Origin: Faucicola sp902506215
Lineage (GTDB): Bacteria > Pseudomonadota > Gammaproteobacteria > Pseudomonadales > Moraxellaceae
DNA length: 64,000 nt
Reading direction: 5' to 3'
Assembly (NCBI GenBank): GCA_016888885.1
Contig: CP069437.1
Location: 2,542,001-2,606,000 of the forward strand
Shown: piece by piece, positions 54,412 to 63,869 of the stretch
Layout of the letters: each line of letters begins with the position of its first letter
How positions within the stretch are numbered: position 1 is the stretch's first letter
Notes under the pieces: generated by a model
What the model saw: the letters and a program-made list of their open reading frames with translations, nothing else
The model's database searches: none
Told to the model about the DNA's origin: nothing
Made by a program: the position numbers and the translations under genes

Positions 54412-55325
54412 TGCGACCTATGCATTCACTTAGTCATGGATTTACCCTCATTGAGCTCATGATTTCATTGGTATTGGGGCTGCTGATTTCTGCTGCGGTG
54501 ATACAAGTATACCTAACGAATACCAAAACCGCTTCAACCCAAAAAAGCGGCAGTGAGCTACAAGAGGCAAGCGTTTTTGGTTTGCAGCAGCTAGAGAGCC
54601 ATTTGCGATTGGCAAACTTGGGCAATTCAGTAACCTCTATTACCGATAAAACGGTGGGTGGTGGCATCGTCATTTCACCTGAAAATATTGGTTTGGAGAG
54701 CTCAGACACATCCAAAAATCTTTATTTTACCCGCACTGGAGGCGATTCTAATATCACAGGGATCAATAGCGACCAGTTAACGATTCAATTTAAAAATACC
54801 ACGGGTGTAAAAATTCCTGATTGTGAAAGTGCTGATATTGATCCAAAAGCTACTGTAATTGAACGATATTTTATTAGAAGTTCAAGTACCACAGGGCAAG
54901 GGCTGTTGCTAGCTTGCGATGCGGGTAGGGTTACAACTGCAGGCATTACTGGTTTGAGTGCGAACTATCAAAGCGGTGGCAGCGAGGTAATCTTAGGGGT
55001 AGACCAATTCAAAATCTTGTTGGGTATCCAAACTGACGCACCTAATGATGCTGGGTTGATGCGTTACTTGACCGCCAGTGAGTATTTAGCATTGTCTGGT
55101 ACCAAACCGCCCATTACCGCAGTCAAAATTGGGCTTATTGTCCGAGGTAGTTCACCTGTCATCGGTAGCGATGTCGCGACCAGTTTTAAGTTATTAGGTG
55201 CAACTCAGCCATTAAAATCAGGACAGCCTAAGCTGGTACGTACTACCTATGAATCTACGACCTTATTGAGAAACGCGCGAGTTATCAATATTGACACCAG
55301 TACGACATTAACTGCGGGGAGTTAG
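54411..55325 (+). CDS. pilW: Minor type IV pilin PilW
   Basis: 304 residues. The leader ends HG|FTLIELMISLVLGLLISAA; the long C-terminal part with repeated Gly/Ser/Thr-rich strands and a Cys pair is typical of PilW, which connects the priming complex to PilY1. ATG 54411 overlaps the pilV stop (TGATG). pilX follows after 3 bases. Confidence 0.9.
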   Translation: MRPMHSLSHGFTLIELMISLVLGLLISAAVIQVYLTNTKTASTQKSGSELQEASVFGLQQLESHLRLANLGNSVTSITDKTVGGGIVISPENIGLESSDTSKNLYFTRTGGDSNITGINSDQLTIQFKNTTGVKIPDCESADIDPKATVIERYFIRSSSTTGQGLLLACDAGRVTTAGITGLSANYQSGGSEVILGVDQFKILLGIQTDAPNDAGLMRYLTASEYLALSGTKPPITAVKIGLIVRGSSPVIGSDVATSFKLLGATQPLKSGQPKLVRTTYESTTLLRNARVINIDTSTTLTAGS

Positions 55326-55328
55326 CCA

Positions 55329-56195
55329 ATGCGCAATCCAATCCTATCGATCAGCACGCAATCCGCGCTTATCCGTCCAATAAACAAGGCGCATAATTTG
55401 CCATCTCATCAACGTGGCGTGGCGCTCATTGTAGTATTGTTGTTTTTGGTGCTTATCCTGTTGGCAGGGGCGATAGCAGTACGTCAAAGTACTACGGATC
55501 TCAGAACTGCCACCGCTGATCAAATCAACACCCTGTTGCTACAATCAGCCGATAGTGGCAATCAAAAGTTAGAGGCGATGGTGAATGCCAATCCTAGTTC
55601 ACAGGCATATAAAGATATCACCAGCGTGTCAGGGGCTATCGGGCATTTTTTACTCAATTCTGACAATGCTACCAACGAATTTATCTACTGCTATAATCCA
55701 CGTGAAAAAAAATACCTTGCCAAAAACGCGACCATTCTAAAAAAAGGCGGGGGCTACTGGAGTGGGCGTAACAGTGGCTACTGTGACTATACCAGTGCCG
55801 ATAGCTATAATAGTGATAGACAAACCTCAATGACCCAGATGAATATTGCGGTTACCCCACCTGAAACCGATGCTGAACCATTTTCACAAATGGTGATTGG
55901 AAAAGAAGTAGAAAACCGCACCAGTAAAAAGTTCAAGTTTGACATTCGCGCCACTGCAGCCTTACCTGCGTATGCAGAGCCTAAGGTGGGTTCTGATAAG
56001 TGCTTTGAACAAACCGCTATCCAAGACAATGTTAGTTCAGGAAAATCTTCTCTGATTGAGTGTATGCGTGAAGCAAACACCCCAAGCAAGATGCTTTACG
56101 AGCAAGCGGATGTCGAGAATATGTCAAGCTCAACCAACTGTATTCCGTTTGGTAAAGGTACAGAGGAATTATCGTCAAAATGTCAGTTAATCTGA
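55329..56195 (+). CDS. pilX: Minor type IV pilin PilX
   Basis: 288 residues. Leader ends QRG|VALIVVLLFLVLILLAG; as in other PilX proteins the +5 Glu is absent. The C-terminal domain has three Cys pairs (for example CYNPREKKY). Fourth gene of the operon; PilX presents PilY1 at the pilus tip. The gap to pilY1 is 46 bases. Confidence 0.88.
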   Translation: MRNPILSISTQSALIRPINKAHNLPSHQRGVALIVVLLFLVLILLAGAIAVRQSTTDLRTATADQINTLLLQSADSGNQKLEAMVNANPSSQAYKDITSVSGAIGHFLLNSDNATNEFIYCYNPREKKYLAKNATILKKGGGYWSGRNSGYCDYTSADSYNSDRQTSMTQMNIAVTPPETDAEPFSQMVIGKEVENRTSKKFKFDIRATAALPAYAEPKVGSDKCFEQTAIQDNVSSGKSSLIECMREANTPSKMLYEQADVENMSSSTNCIPFGKGTEELSSKCQLI

Positions 56196-56241
56196 TAAGG
56201 CAGTTAAGGTTTGTTAAGATAAAGGTAATGTGGTGATAACG

Positions 56242-59200
56242 ATGAAACCCAAATTTGGTGTTAAGAGGTCTAAAGCAATGAATCAATCGTATCAAGGTAA
56301 AATAACGACTTCAATCAAATATGTAGTTATTGCTATGTCGATGACGGTAGCAGTGAGTACTTCACAGGCGGATGTCGTCAAAAAGCAAATTGGTGACCTA
56401 GAGATTTATGCCTTACCCACGCCTGGCAATCCAAATATCATGATGATGCTTGATATCTCAGGTAGTATGGATCGTACCAATAATAGTATATCAGGATGTT
56501 ATAATCGTGCAGCAACCCAAACTAACACTTATACTTATACTGACCCATCAAATTCAGCTAATACCTTTTCAGTAACTGCCAATTTATGGCAATGCAAAGC
56601 TAATGAAGCTGGGACAATTATTCTCTATGATCGTATTGGAACCCTTAAAAACGCCTTACTGAAAATGCTTACTGATAATAAGGTAAATAATGATATTGGT
56701 TTAGGTATTGGCGTTTTTTCTTACAATGGTGATGGAGATACTGCAATTATTCGTTATCCGATACAGAAGCTGACGATGGCAAATCGTCAGGAGATGGCGA
56801 CGTACATTGCAGGGTTGACAGCGAATGGTGGTACGCCTAGTCCTAGTGCACTTGCGGAGGCAGGCGCTTATATGCTGGGCACTACAACGGGTGGTACTTA
56901 CTCTGCAGCATATCAGCCAATCGTCGCTAAAGCTACTTATAACTATAATACTCGCAGATGGCAATATTATACCTGTACTGTCCAAAGCACTAGTAATTAC
57001 CGTTATGGCTATCGTGACTGTGCTACATATAGCACGGCGAGTAATAATGAACCTTCATCAAGTAGTTATGTAGAGTCGTATTACACAGATAATTATTATA
57101 GAAATGAAATCATTTACATAGGTGCAACAGTCCCTGAACAAGGTCTCGTCGGTTCAGGGTTTGACAATTCTGATGCTAGCACTAAACTTGCTGATGGTAG
57201 CCGATATCGACAAGGGGCTCAACAAACTACTTGTGCCGGTAATGGTATCTATCTATTAACCGATGGTCAACCAGAGACCAAGACAGTTAAAGAATCTCAC
57301 GTCAAAACACTGATGAATACATCTTTAAGTACTACTGCTACAAAAGTAACTAATTGTGGGCTATTGCCAGATGGCGACAAAGGTGCTTTAGGTTGGGGCT
57401 GTATGGCGAACTATGGACAAATTTTAGCTTCAAATAGTAATGCAACTGGTCTTCCTATCAAGACAGCTACGGTGGGCTTTGGTTCAGATATGGCAGGTCT
57501 AAGTACACCCACTACGATTAATGGCAAGAAAGTATATAACTGTACCTCATCAACTGATAAAGATGTTCAAAACTTATGTAGACTTGGTCAAGAGTTTGGT
57601 GGTGGCGGCTATTACTATGCTGATTCATCACAGGATGTTATAGATAGCTTGGCTGCGTTTATGGATGTATTAGGTGCTGATATTCGACCAGTCCCTTCAG
57701 GAACGATTGTAGTACCTGATGACCCTTATCGCGCAGATAGCCAACTTGCAGTTGCCTACTATCCGATTTTGCAAGCAGAAGTGGGTAAATCAACTGCTGT
57801 TTGGTCAGGTAACCTCAAGAAATATAACCTTAATGAAGGTACCTTATATGGTAAATCCAATGCTGCATTGTTCTCTGACATTGCGGGTAAATTAAATCCT
57901 AGTACAGAGGATTTATGGAGTGCTGTGAGCATCACCAAAGATGGTGCTGTCGCTAATGATCTAGTGACATCAGGTGGTTTTTTTAGTAATTTAAAAACCC
58001 CTGATACGGCAGTCAATAACATAAGGACGTTGTATCTAGAAGACAAACAGTCTGCAACGAATAATACACCAGTGATACGCAAATTTGGTGTTACTAGTGC
58101 AGGTAAACTCACCTTGACCAATCTGTCAGATACTAGTGGAGATGCGATTAGTACCACTAATACCTTTAACGATACCGCTATTTACAGCCGCGATAAAATT
58201 AATTATTTGCTACAGTTTTTGGGTTTTACATTGACTGATGCGCAAAAGACGCAGTCATTGACAGATTTGGTACTTACTGCACCGCCTTCAGCTGTTAAAC
58301 ATTTAGGTGCAACTATCCATTCAACACCAAGCATGGTATCTTACTCTGCAACCCTTGACACCGATGGTAAAGTGACAGCCACACGTGATGACTATGTGCT
58401 TTTTGGTTCTAGTGATGGGTCACTACACATGGTAAATGCCGATGATTACACCGCTACAGGCAATGGGGGAAGAGAGCAGCTTGCCTTTATCCCTAAACAA
58501 ATGCTCATCAGCCAACCACAGGCGCTTATCAATGGTACAGGCACAGAGGTGGGCAAACCTTACTTTGGTGTGGACGCGCCTTGGCTAGTGAGTTCTAATT
58601 ATTTTTATGACCTTGATAATAACAGAGTCACTGTAACGCCTTGTGCAGAAAATAAAACTATCGACCCAAATAATACCCGTGACTGCCGTAATACCTACGT
58701 CCGTGCTTATGGCGGACTACGGATGGGCGGAGAAGGACTGTATGGCTTGGATTTAACGGATAAAGATAATCCTAAGATGTTATTTAGAATCGATTCTGCT
58801 ACGACAGGCTTTGACCGTATGGGACAAATTTGGGCAAAACCTACCAAGGCAAAAATTGCCACAGGCATAGACTCGACAACCAAAAAAGTCAATGCTTATA
58901 AAGATGTGTTAGTCTTTGGTGGCGGCTACGATACTTGTTATGAAGACCAAGGTTATCAAGTGGGTACCACAACTTCGACCTTACGCAATCAAAAATCACA
59001 AGCATGTAACCGCACAACCGCTACTGAATCCCTAGGCAATGCTGTATATATGGTTGATGCCAAAACGGGGGATTTAATTTGGTCAGCCACCAAAACAGCC
59101 AATGCGGTATCCGGTGCTACCAATACAACAGTCTCTACCCTCAATAATAGCATCGTAGGCGGGATTACTGTCCTTGACCGCAACAACGATGGCTATATGG

Positions 59201-60336
59201 ATCAGTTATACTTTGCTGACCTGGGTGGGCAAGTATTCCGTGCTGATTTTACCAATGCTGGATTCATCAAACCTGTGAGCAGTGGCACAGCTGAACCTGA
59301 AACTGCATTTAGTAATACGCGCGTAGTGCGTCTGCTGCAACCTGCTTTTAGTGGTACAGATATCAAGTATAATCACCGTTTTTATGAGCGGCCTGTGGTC
59401 AGTTTTTATCGGGGTGATAGTAGCTTTAATAATGGTCGGTTATTTGCTGTGGTTAATGTCATCTCAGGTGACCGCAGTTCGCCGTTATCAAAACTACGTA
59501 CTAGCGATGCCTATGCCGATAGACTGTATGGCATCATGGACACCGATGTCACGTTGGCAGATAGTATCTTATACGCCAGTGATTTTACCACCCGCAAAGA
59601 ATCTACCGCCACAGATGCGCCTAAAGTACAAAAAGTGGTAGACTTGACCGCCAATACCACAGCGGCTAGCGACTTATTGGCGTTACCAACGGTTACCACA
59701 GATTATACTTTAGCTACCAAACAAGCGGCTATCACTTCTGTAAAAGCCAAACGTGGCTGGTATTATCCATTAACGCGCTTTGATGGATTTAATCAAGTCA
59801 AATACACCAAAGGCGTGGGCAAGTCTGAGGTTATTAATAGTTTCTTATACACCACTGTCTACAACCCCGATATGAACTATGGCGTCACTGAGTCTTGTTC
59901 TGCAAAAATCACAGGCGGCTCGGAGCGTCAATTGTACTGTCTACCTTACGGTATCTGCTTAAAACAAACCACAAATTCAGCAGGGGTGGCTATCGATGAG
60001 TATGCGACATCAAAAAATGGCACGGCAGGTTTTGCGCGGGCAGGGCAAGGTATCCAAGAGTTGACGCTAGGACCGCGTAGTTCTACGTTATCCAATCAAC
60101 GCTTATTGATTGGTACGCAAACTGTCACCGATAGAGCCTCCAACCGAGTGGACTTTGGTGATGACAGCGGTAAGCTGTTGGCGGGTGATACGGGATCTAA
60201 TAATATTGGACTTGATAGAATTAGCCAACCATTATCTGGTCTAAGTAAAACAACGGGTGATGGCTCAGCTATAGAGAATATCTACAATGACCGCTATACC
60301 TTAAAGCCAAATACTTGGTATGAAGTCAATAAATAA
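56242..60336 (+). CDS. pilY1: Type IV pilus tip adhesin PilY1
   Basis: About 1364 residues. A signal peptide (ending SQADVV near residue 46), an N-terminal von Willebrand A domain with the MIDAS motif DISGSM (D71), and a C-terminal beta-propeller with the calcium loop DRNNDGYMD (979-987). PilY1 is a calcium-dependent tip adhesin and mechanosensor for type IV pili. The VWA part carries a long Asn/Thr/Tyr-rich insert. I chose ATG 56242 after GGTGATAACG; an ATG at 56278 could give a shorter signal peptide. Confidence 0.93.
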   Translation: MKPKFGVKRSKAMNQSYQGKITTSIKYVVIAMSMTVAVSTSQADVVKKQIGDLEIYALPTPGNPNIMMMLDISGSMDRTNNSISGCYNRAATQTNTYTYTDPSNSANTFSVTANLWQCKANEAGTIILYDRIGTLKNALLKMLTDNKVNNDIGLGIGVFSYNGDGDTAIIRYPIQKLTMANRQEMATYIAGLTANGGTPSPSALAEAGAYMLGTTTGGTYSAAYQPIVAKATYNYNTRRWQYYTCTVQSTSNYRYGYRDCATYSTASNNEPSSSSYVESYYTDNYYRNEIIYIGATVPEQGLVGSGFDNSDASTKLADGSRYRQGAQQTTCAGNGIYLLTDGQPETKTVKESHVKTLMNTSLSTTATKVTNCGLLPDGDKGALGWGCMANYGQILASNSNATGLPIKTATVGFGSDMAGLSTPTTINGKKVYNCTSSTDKDVQNLCRLGQEFGGGGYYYADSSQDVIDSLAAFMDVLGADIRPVPSGTIVVPDDPYRADSQLAVAYYPILQAEVGKSTAVWSGNLKKYNLNEGTLYGKSNAALFSDIAGKLNPSTEDLWSAVSITKDGAVANDLVTSGGFFSNLKTPDTAVNNIRTLYLEDKQSATNNTPVIRKFGVTSAGKLTLTNLSDTSGDAISTTNTFNDTAIYSRDKINYLLQFLGFTLTDAQKTQSLTDLVLTAPPSAVKHLGATIHSTPSMVSYSATLDTDGKVTATRDDYVLFGSSDGSLHMVNADDYTATGNGGREQLAFIPKQMLISQPQALINGTGTEVGKPYFGVDAPWLVSSNYFYDLDNNRVTVTPCAENKTIDPNNTRDCRNTYVRAYGGLRMGGEGLYGLDLTDKDNPKMLFRIDSATTGFDRMGQIWAKPTKAKIATGIDSTTKKVNAYKDVLVFGGGYDTCYEDQGYQVGTTTSTLRNQKSQACNRTTATESLGNAVYMVDAKTGDLIWSATKTANAVSGATNTTVSTLNNSIVGGITVLDRNNDGYMDQLYFADLGGQVFRADFTNAGFIKPVSSGTAEPETAFSNTRVVRLLQPAFSGTDIKYNHRFYERPVVSFYRGDSSFNNGRLFAVVNVISGDRSSPLSKLRTSDAYADRLYGIMDTDVTLADSILYASDFTTRKESTATDAPKVQKVVDLTANTTAASDLLALPTVTTDYTLATKQAAITSVKAKRGWYYPLTRFDGFNQVKYTKGVGKSEVINSFLYTTVYNPDMNYGVTESCSAKITGGSERQLYCLPYGICLKQTTNSAGVAIDEYATSKNGTAGFARAGQGIQELTLGPRSSTLSNQRLLIGTQTVTDRASNRVDFGDDSGKLLAGDTGSNNIGLDRISQPLSGLSKTTGDGSAIENIYNDRYTLKPNTWYEVNK

Positions 60337-60344
60337 CTGAGGCA

Positions 60345-60905
60345 ATGATGAATCGTCACAAGGGCTTTACGCTGATTGAACTGATGGTAACGGTAGCGAT
60401 GGTTGCGATACTTGCCAGTATCGCTATCCCATCGTATCGGCAATATGCTATTCGCAATGCCGAATCGCAAGCGCAAGCCAAAATGAAGCAGCTAGAGATT
60501 GAGCTCACTCGCTGGCGCGCCACTGCACTGACTTATAAAGGCTTTTTACCCAAAAAAATTGCTAGTGATGGTACAACCAGCTATGGTTATGATGAAACAG
60601 ATAATAAAACTATTTATGTCCCTGCCAATAGCACAGTAGATAATTATCAATACAAGATACTGTTGGTGGATGGCGATAATACTGCCAATAGTCTAGTACG
60701 TAGCAGGTCAACCACGACATTGACAAATGCAGATTTGGTGACAGGGCGGTCTTGGGTCATGTATGCCACCCCTAATCCCACAAAATTTAACGATGCGCAT
60801 AAAATTTTGCTCACGAGTAGTGGAACACAATGCAAAACTAAAAATAGTGACACTAGCGTTACCATCGCATCAACCAACTGTGGTACTTATTCGGAGACAT
60901 GGTAA
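60345..60905 (+). CDS. pilE: Type IV pilin-like protein PilE (first copy)
   Basis: 186 residues: leader HKG|FTLIELMVTVAMVAILASIAIPSYRQY, then a variable domain with a C-terminal Cys pair. This is a PilE-type minor pilin. It starts 8 bases after the pilY1 stop, and a second pilE overlaps its end (TAATG). The C-terminal region is longer than in the second copy. Confidence 0.88.
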   Translation: MMNRHKGFTLIELMVTVAMVAILASIAIPSYRQYAIRNAESQAQAKMKQLEIELTRWRATALTYKGFLPKKIASDGTTSYGYDETDNKTIYVPANSTVDNYQYKILLVDGDNTANSLVRSRSTTTLTNADLVTGRSWVMYATPNPTKFNDAHKILLTSSGTQCKTKNSDTSVTIASTNCGTYSETW

Positions 60906-61351
60906 TGAAAAATCGATATAGTCAACAAGGGTTTACCCTAATCGAGCTGATGATTGTGGTTGCTATTATTGGCGTGCTGGCGGCGATTGCGTATCCTAGC
61001 TATCAACGCTACGTCATCAAGACCAAACGCACCGATATGATGACAGAGATGCAAAATATCGCCTCGCAGATTGAATCACGTAAACTGGCACAAGGCAGTT
61101 ACACGAACGCAGGCACGGGATTAGATGGGAGTTTCCCTAGAAGTGGTACAGCCTTGTATACCATTGCCCTAGCACCCACCCCCCTCACTGACCGTTGGAC
61201 AATTACAGCCACACCTGTTAGTTCATCGCAGATGGCAACTGATGGTACGCTCACGCTAAACGCGCAAGGGCTCAAATGTCGCGATAAAAATAATGATGGC
61301 GATACCCAAGATCCAGGCGAATGTGGTATGGGTCAAGAGTGGAATAACTAG
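60905..61351 (+). CDS. pilE: Type IV pilin-like protein PilE (second copy)
   Basis: 148 residues from ATG 60905 (leader QQG|FTLIELMIVVAIIGVLAAIAYPSYQRY); the C-terminal half ends DKNNDGDTQDPGECGMGQEWNN with a Cys pair and an Asp-rich loop that could bind calcium. The overlap with the first pilE suggests coupling. This is the last gene of the minor-pilin operon; a hairpin follows at 61.55 kb. Confidence 0.9.
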   Translation: MKNRYSQQGFTLIELMIVVAIIGVLAAIAYPSYQRYVIKTKRTDMMTEMQNIASQIESRKLAQGSYTNAGTGLDGSFPRSGTALYTIALAPTPLTDRWTITATPVSSSQMATDGTLTLNAQGLKCRDKNNDGDTQDPGECGMGQEWNN

Positions 61352-61431
61352 CTTGTCAAGCTAGACATTGAACAATTTTTGGCAGTATAGACAATATGTA
61401 GGTTGGGTGGTATAAAATACTAACAAAGGCG

Positions 61432-61542
61432 GTGAAAAGTGATTATGAGCAGCTGAAAGAAGATTATGAAATACTGCTAGAAAAGTGCCATTCGCTGTTG
61501 CTGGAAAATTTTGAATTGAGGCAAAGTACTCGGACTATTTGA
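61432..61542 (+). CDS. Possible small coiled-coil protein (36 aa)
   Basis: GTG-started frame with AAAGGC close upstream; the peptide SDYEQLKEDYEILLEKCHSL is strongly heptad-like. No relative is recognised. It lies after the pilus operon and may be a remnant of a larger gene. Confidence 0.3.
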   Translation: MKSDYEQLKEDYEILLEKCHSLLLENFELRQSTRTI

Positions 61543-61549
61543 TTGATAT

Positions 61550-61577
61550 AGCCACTCAGTTTGTGAACTTAGTGGCT
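61550..61577. terminator. Strong hairpin at the end of the pilus operon
   Basis: AGCCACT-c-AGTT-tgtg-AACT-t-AGTGGCT: 11 pairs with one mismatch. The following bases are TTCTAATAA, so the T run is weak. It lies between the converging pilus operon and the pilA-ligase unit. Confidence 0.55.
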
Positions 61578-61700
61578 TTCTAATAAATGGCGTTAAAAAA
61601 TATGCCGTTAAAATTATTGCCACGGTCTGAGATCTACTACTTTGATGATGCTTGCAGATTCTTTGTTGACTAAAACCACCATATCGACAATATTGATATT

Positions 61701-62978
61701 TTAGAATAATTGATAACCATACTCCCAAAATCGGGGGGGTGTTGATGGTAAACTTTCAGATAAAGCAGATGTATAAAAAAACAAATAAATAAAAGCCAGA
61801 GCAATTGAAATATAGGCTATATACCCAAAAACTTGGGAAACTGTTGAGGCTTCATATGTTGATGGATGAAAAGAAGCCGCATGTTGAAATTCAGGATTTT
61901 TAAGTAAAAAGACGAATAACCATAAAAGTGCAACTTGTGTAACAGGATAAATATGTATACCTGAAAAAGATAAGTCGATACTTACTGCTATAAAAGCTGA
62001 AATTACAAAATAATTTTCCTTAAGATTCCATTTTATTCTTTTTAAAATATTCCAAATGACCAAAATAAGAAAACCAAATCCTATTAAGCCTGTTTCTGTT
62101 AAAACTTGAATAAATAAATTGTGTGGATGTGCTGAAATCACACCTGAATACTGATCTAATTGATAAAACCCGCATCCAAAGATTGGATTTTGTGACCAGC
62201 ATTGAAAAGCACTTACCCAAAGCTCATAGCGTCCACTCGTTGATTCTCTAACAATTGAACCTACAATAGAAGCAGAATGACTTGAAAAAAATAAAATAGA
62301 AAAATATGCAAGCCATGTAGCAACATAAGTGAATAATAATTTAAATCGCGCCGCATGGTTAAAAATACATACGCATGCAATAAAAACACTATACGCTAAA
62401 GTTGCTGAACGACCACCATCTAAAAGAATAGATAAAAATGCCAAAAACAAAAAAATTAAATAGATATTTTTAAATTTTTCTTGTTTTAAATAAAACCAAA
62501 CTGCAAAAATAGATAGCACTAAAAAATAGCTATTATAGACTCGAATATTCCATGGCATAGGATACCAATTTGGATAAACGCCACTTAGGATAAACTCTGT
62601 AATAGCAATAGGTAGCATCAAAAAAATAGAAAAACTTAACCAGATTAAAAGTTTGGATAAAAACTCATTGTAATTTAAATTAAAAAAAGCCTTATAGAGT
62701 AAATAAAACAAAATAAGTTCATAAAAAATATAAGAATAATTTGACCAAAATAAAAAACCTAACAAGGTAAAAATAAGAAAACAAAATTCATATTTAGAAA
62801 AGTAGTTCTTTTTATGAATTAAACCATAAAGCCCTAAACCAATTAACAGAAAAACTTCTAAAACCCTTAATTCGTTATAAAAATTAAAACTATATATAGA
62901 AAAACCCACAATAAACAACAAAAAATAAAGAGCTACGAATAGCTCTTTATTTTTAAAATGTTTAATTAAATTAAACAT
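61701..62978 (-). CDS. O-antigen ligase/PglL-type membrane protein, probable pilin glycosyltransferase
   Basis: 425 residues with about 11 hydrophobic helices and a large loop. The Wzy/WaaL-type motif GRYELWVSAF and HPHNLFIQVLTETGLIG (catalytic His of the ligase family) is present. ATG 62978 overlaps the pilA stop (TAATG), so the two are coupled. This position matches TfpO/PilO-type oligosaccharyltransferases that glycosylate the pilin C-terminus. The gene is visibly more AT-rich than its neighbours, so it was probably acquired horizontally. After its TAA the frame continues for 28 more codons. Confidence 0.78.
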   Translation of the reverse strand: MFNLIKHFKNKELFVALYFLLFIVGFSIYSFNFYNELRVLEVFLLIGLGLYGLIHKKNYFSKYEFCFLIFTLLGFLFWSNYSYIFYELILFYLLYKAFFNLNYNEFLSKLLIWLSFSIFLMLPIAITEFILSGVYPNWYPMPWNIRVYNSYFLVLSIFAVWFYLKQEKFKNIYLIFLFLAFLSILLDGGRSATLAYSVFIACVCIFNHAARFKLLFTYVATWLAYFSILFFSSHSASIVGSIVRESTSGRYELWVSAFQCWSQNPIFGCGFYQLDQYSGVISAHPHNLFIQVLTETGLIGFGFLILVIWNILKRIKWNLKENYFVISAFIAVSIDLSFSGIHIYPVTQVALLWLFVFLLKNPEFQHAASFHPSTYEASTVSQVFGYIAYISIALAFIYLFFYTSALSESLPSTPPRFWEYGYQLF

Positions 62979-63481
62979 TAGGTCCCACGGCAGTTTGCAG
63001 GTAAAAATTTTGCAGCAACTGTTGTACCAGTTCCACCACACCGCCAATTTACTTGAGAACCCGCACTTGCTGCAGCACTTAAATTTAATGCTGTAGTACC
63101 ATCTGCACCAACTGGCGTAAGTGTTAAGTTATTTGAACCAGTAGGAACAACCGCTGGCTTATATACAATTGTAATTACACCAGCCGCATCACTTGTGATA
63201 GAAGCAACATTTTTATTACCCGCTAAAGCTGTCGCATCCATTGGAGATGCTCCTATTGATGCACATGTAGTTGCATCAGTACATGCCATGCTAGAAGGCC
63301 CTTTACTTTGGAAACTTTCAGCAATAGCCGTTTTTAAACCATTTGATAAAGTCAAGCCTTCAGAAATCTTAGCTCGAATTGTATAATCCTGATAAGCAGG
63401 AATCGCAATCGCAGCCAAAATACCGATAATAGCGACAACGATCATTAATTCGATAAGGGTAAAACCTTTTTGAGCGTTCAT
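62978..63481 (-). CDS. pilA: Major type IV pilin
   Basis: 167 residues; leader MNAQKG is cleaved before FTLIELMIVVAIIGILAAIAIP, Glu+5. The C-terminal disulfide region (WRCGGTGTTVAAKFLPANC) ends CRGT. It is the subunit of type IV pili (twitching, adhesion, DNA uptake). I chose ATG 63481 with GGAG 7 bases upstream; ATG 63487 is possible. A sigma-54 promoter lies 60 bases upstream. The C-terminal Thr is a candidate glycan site for the downstream ligase. Confidence 0.95.
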   Translation of the reverse strand: MNAQKGFTLIELMIVVAIIGILAAIAIPAYQDYTIRAKISEGLTLSNGLKTAIAESFQSKGPSSMACTDATTCASIGASPMDATALAGNKNVASITSDAAGVITIVYKPAVVPTGSNNLTLTPVGADGTTALNLSAAASAGSQVNWRCGGTGTTVAAKFLPANCRGT

Positions 63482-63540
63482 AAACATTCTCCACAAATGT
63501 TATTAATTTAATTATAAGCTTTGTAAGCTATTTTATACTT

Positions 63541-63556
63541 AGCACTAAACGTGCCA
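63541..63556 (-). promoter_or_regulatory. Sigma-54 promoter of pilA
   Basis: On the minus strand TGGCACG-TTTA-GTGCT, with the GG-N10-GC spacing of -24/-12 promoters, 60 bases upstream of the ATG. PilR-activated pilA promoters are known to use sigma-54; rpoN is in this window. Confidence 0.85.
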
Positions 63557-63647
63557 ACCTTTATTATAGACAATTTACACAGAAAAACAGCAACTTGTGC
63601 ATAAAAAAATTCAGATTATAAATTCATCTCCCTATTTTTATTAAAAA

Positions 63648-63697
63648 CTGACAATTATTGTCAGGTTAGATGCTATTCTTTGGACAAATATTGTCAT
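63648..63697. promoter_or_regulatory. Palindromic TGTC/GACA sites upstream of pilA
   Basis: A perfect palindrome CTGACAATTATTGTCAG (63648-63664) is followed by a related GGACAAATATTGTCAT (63682-63697). They lie about 120-170 bases upstream of the expected pilA transcription start, where PilR-type enhancer sites, described as having TGTC cores, are found. Confidence 0.6.
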
Positions 63698-63699
63698 GG

Positions 63700-63715
63700 G
63701 GTGATTTGCATCACC
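63700..63715. promoter_or_regulatory. CRP/Vfr-like palindrome
   Basis: GGTGATTTGCATCACC is a 6+6 perfect palindrome and fits GTGA-N6-TCAC, the core of CRP/Vfr sites. It could serve pilA or the gene at 63893. Confidence 0.55.
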
Positions 63716-63835
63716 TATTGTTTGTTTCTGTTTAGGTGCAGTGATAGCGTAAATTTTTTACCTTTGAAAGCTTACCAAACAGATATAGTAGTATCAAGAT
63801 ATAAATTTCGTTGCTGAATCGAATACTTATTTTAT

Positions 63836-63869
63836 AAAAAATGCTAAACTACCTCGTTTAGCATTTTTG
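63836..63869. terminator. Intrinsic terminator between pilA control region and the next gene
   Basis: ATGCTAAAC-tacctc-GTTTAGCAT flanked by A6 and T5, so it can work on both strands. It ends 24 bases before the ATG at 63893 although no gene lies upstream on the plus strand. Confidence 0.75.

Noticed and set aside
61477..61728. 83-codon minus-strand ORF after the pilus operon
   Set aside because: It overlaps the ligase end, the hairpin and the small GTG frame; its composition is not protein-like. The alternative frame continuing the ligase is more plausible.
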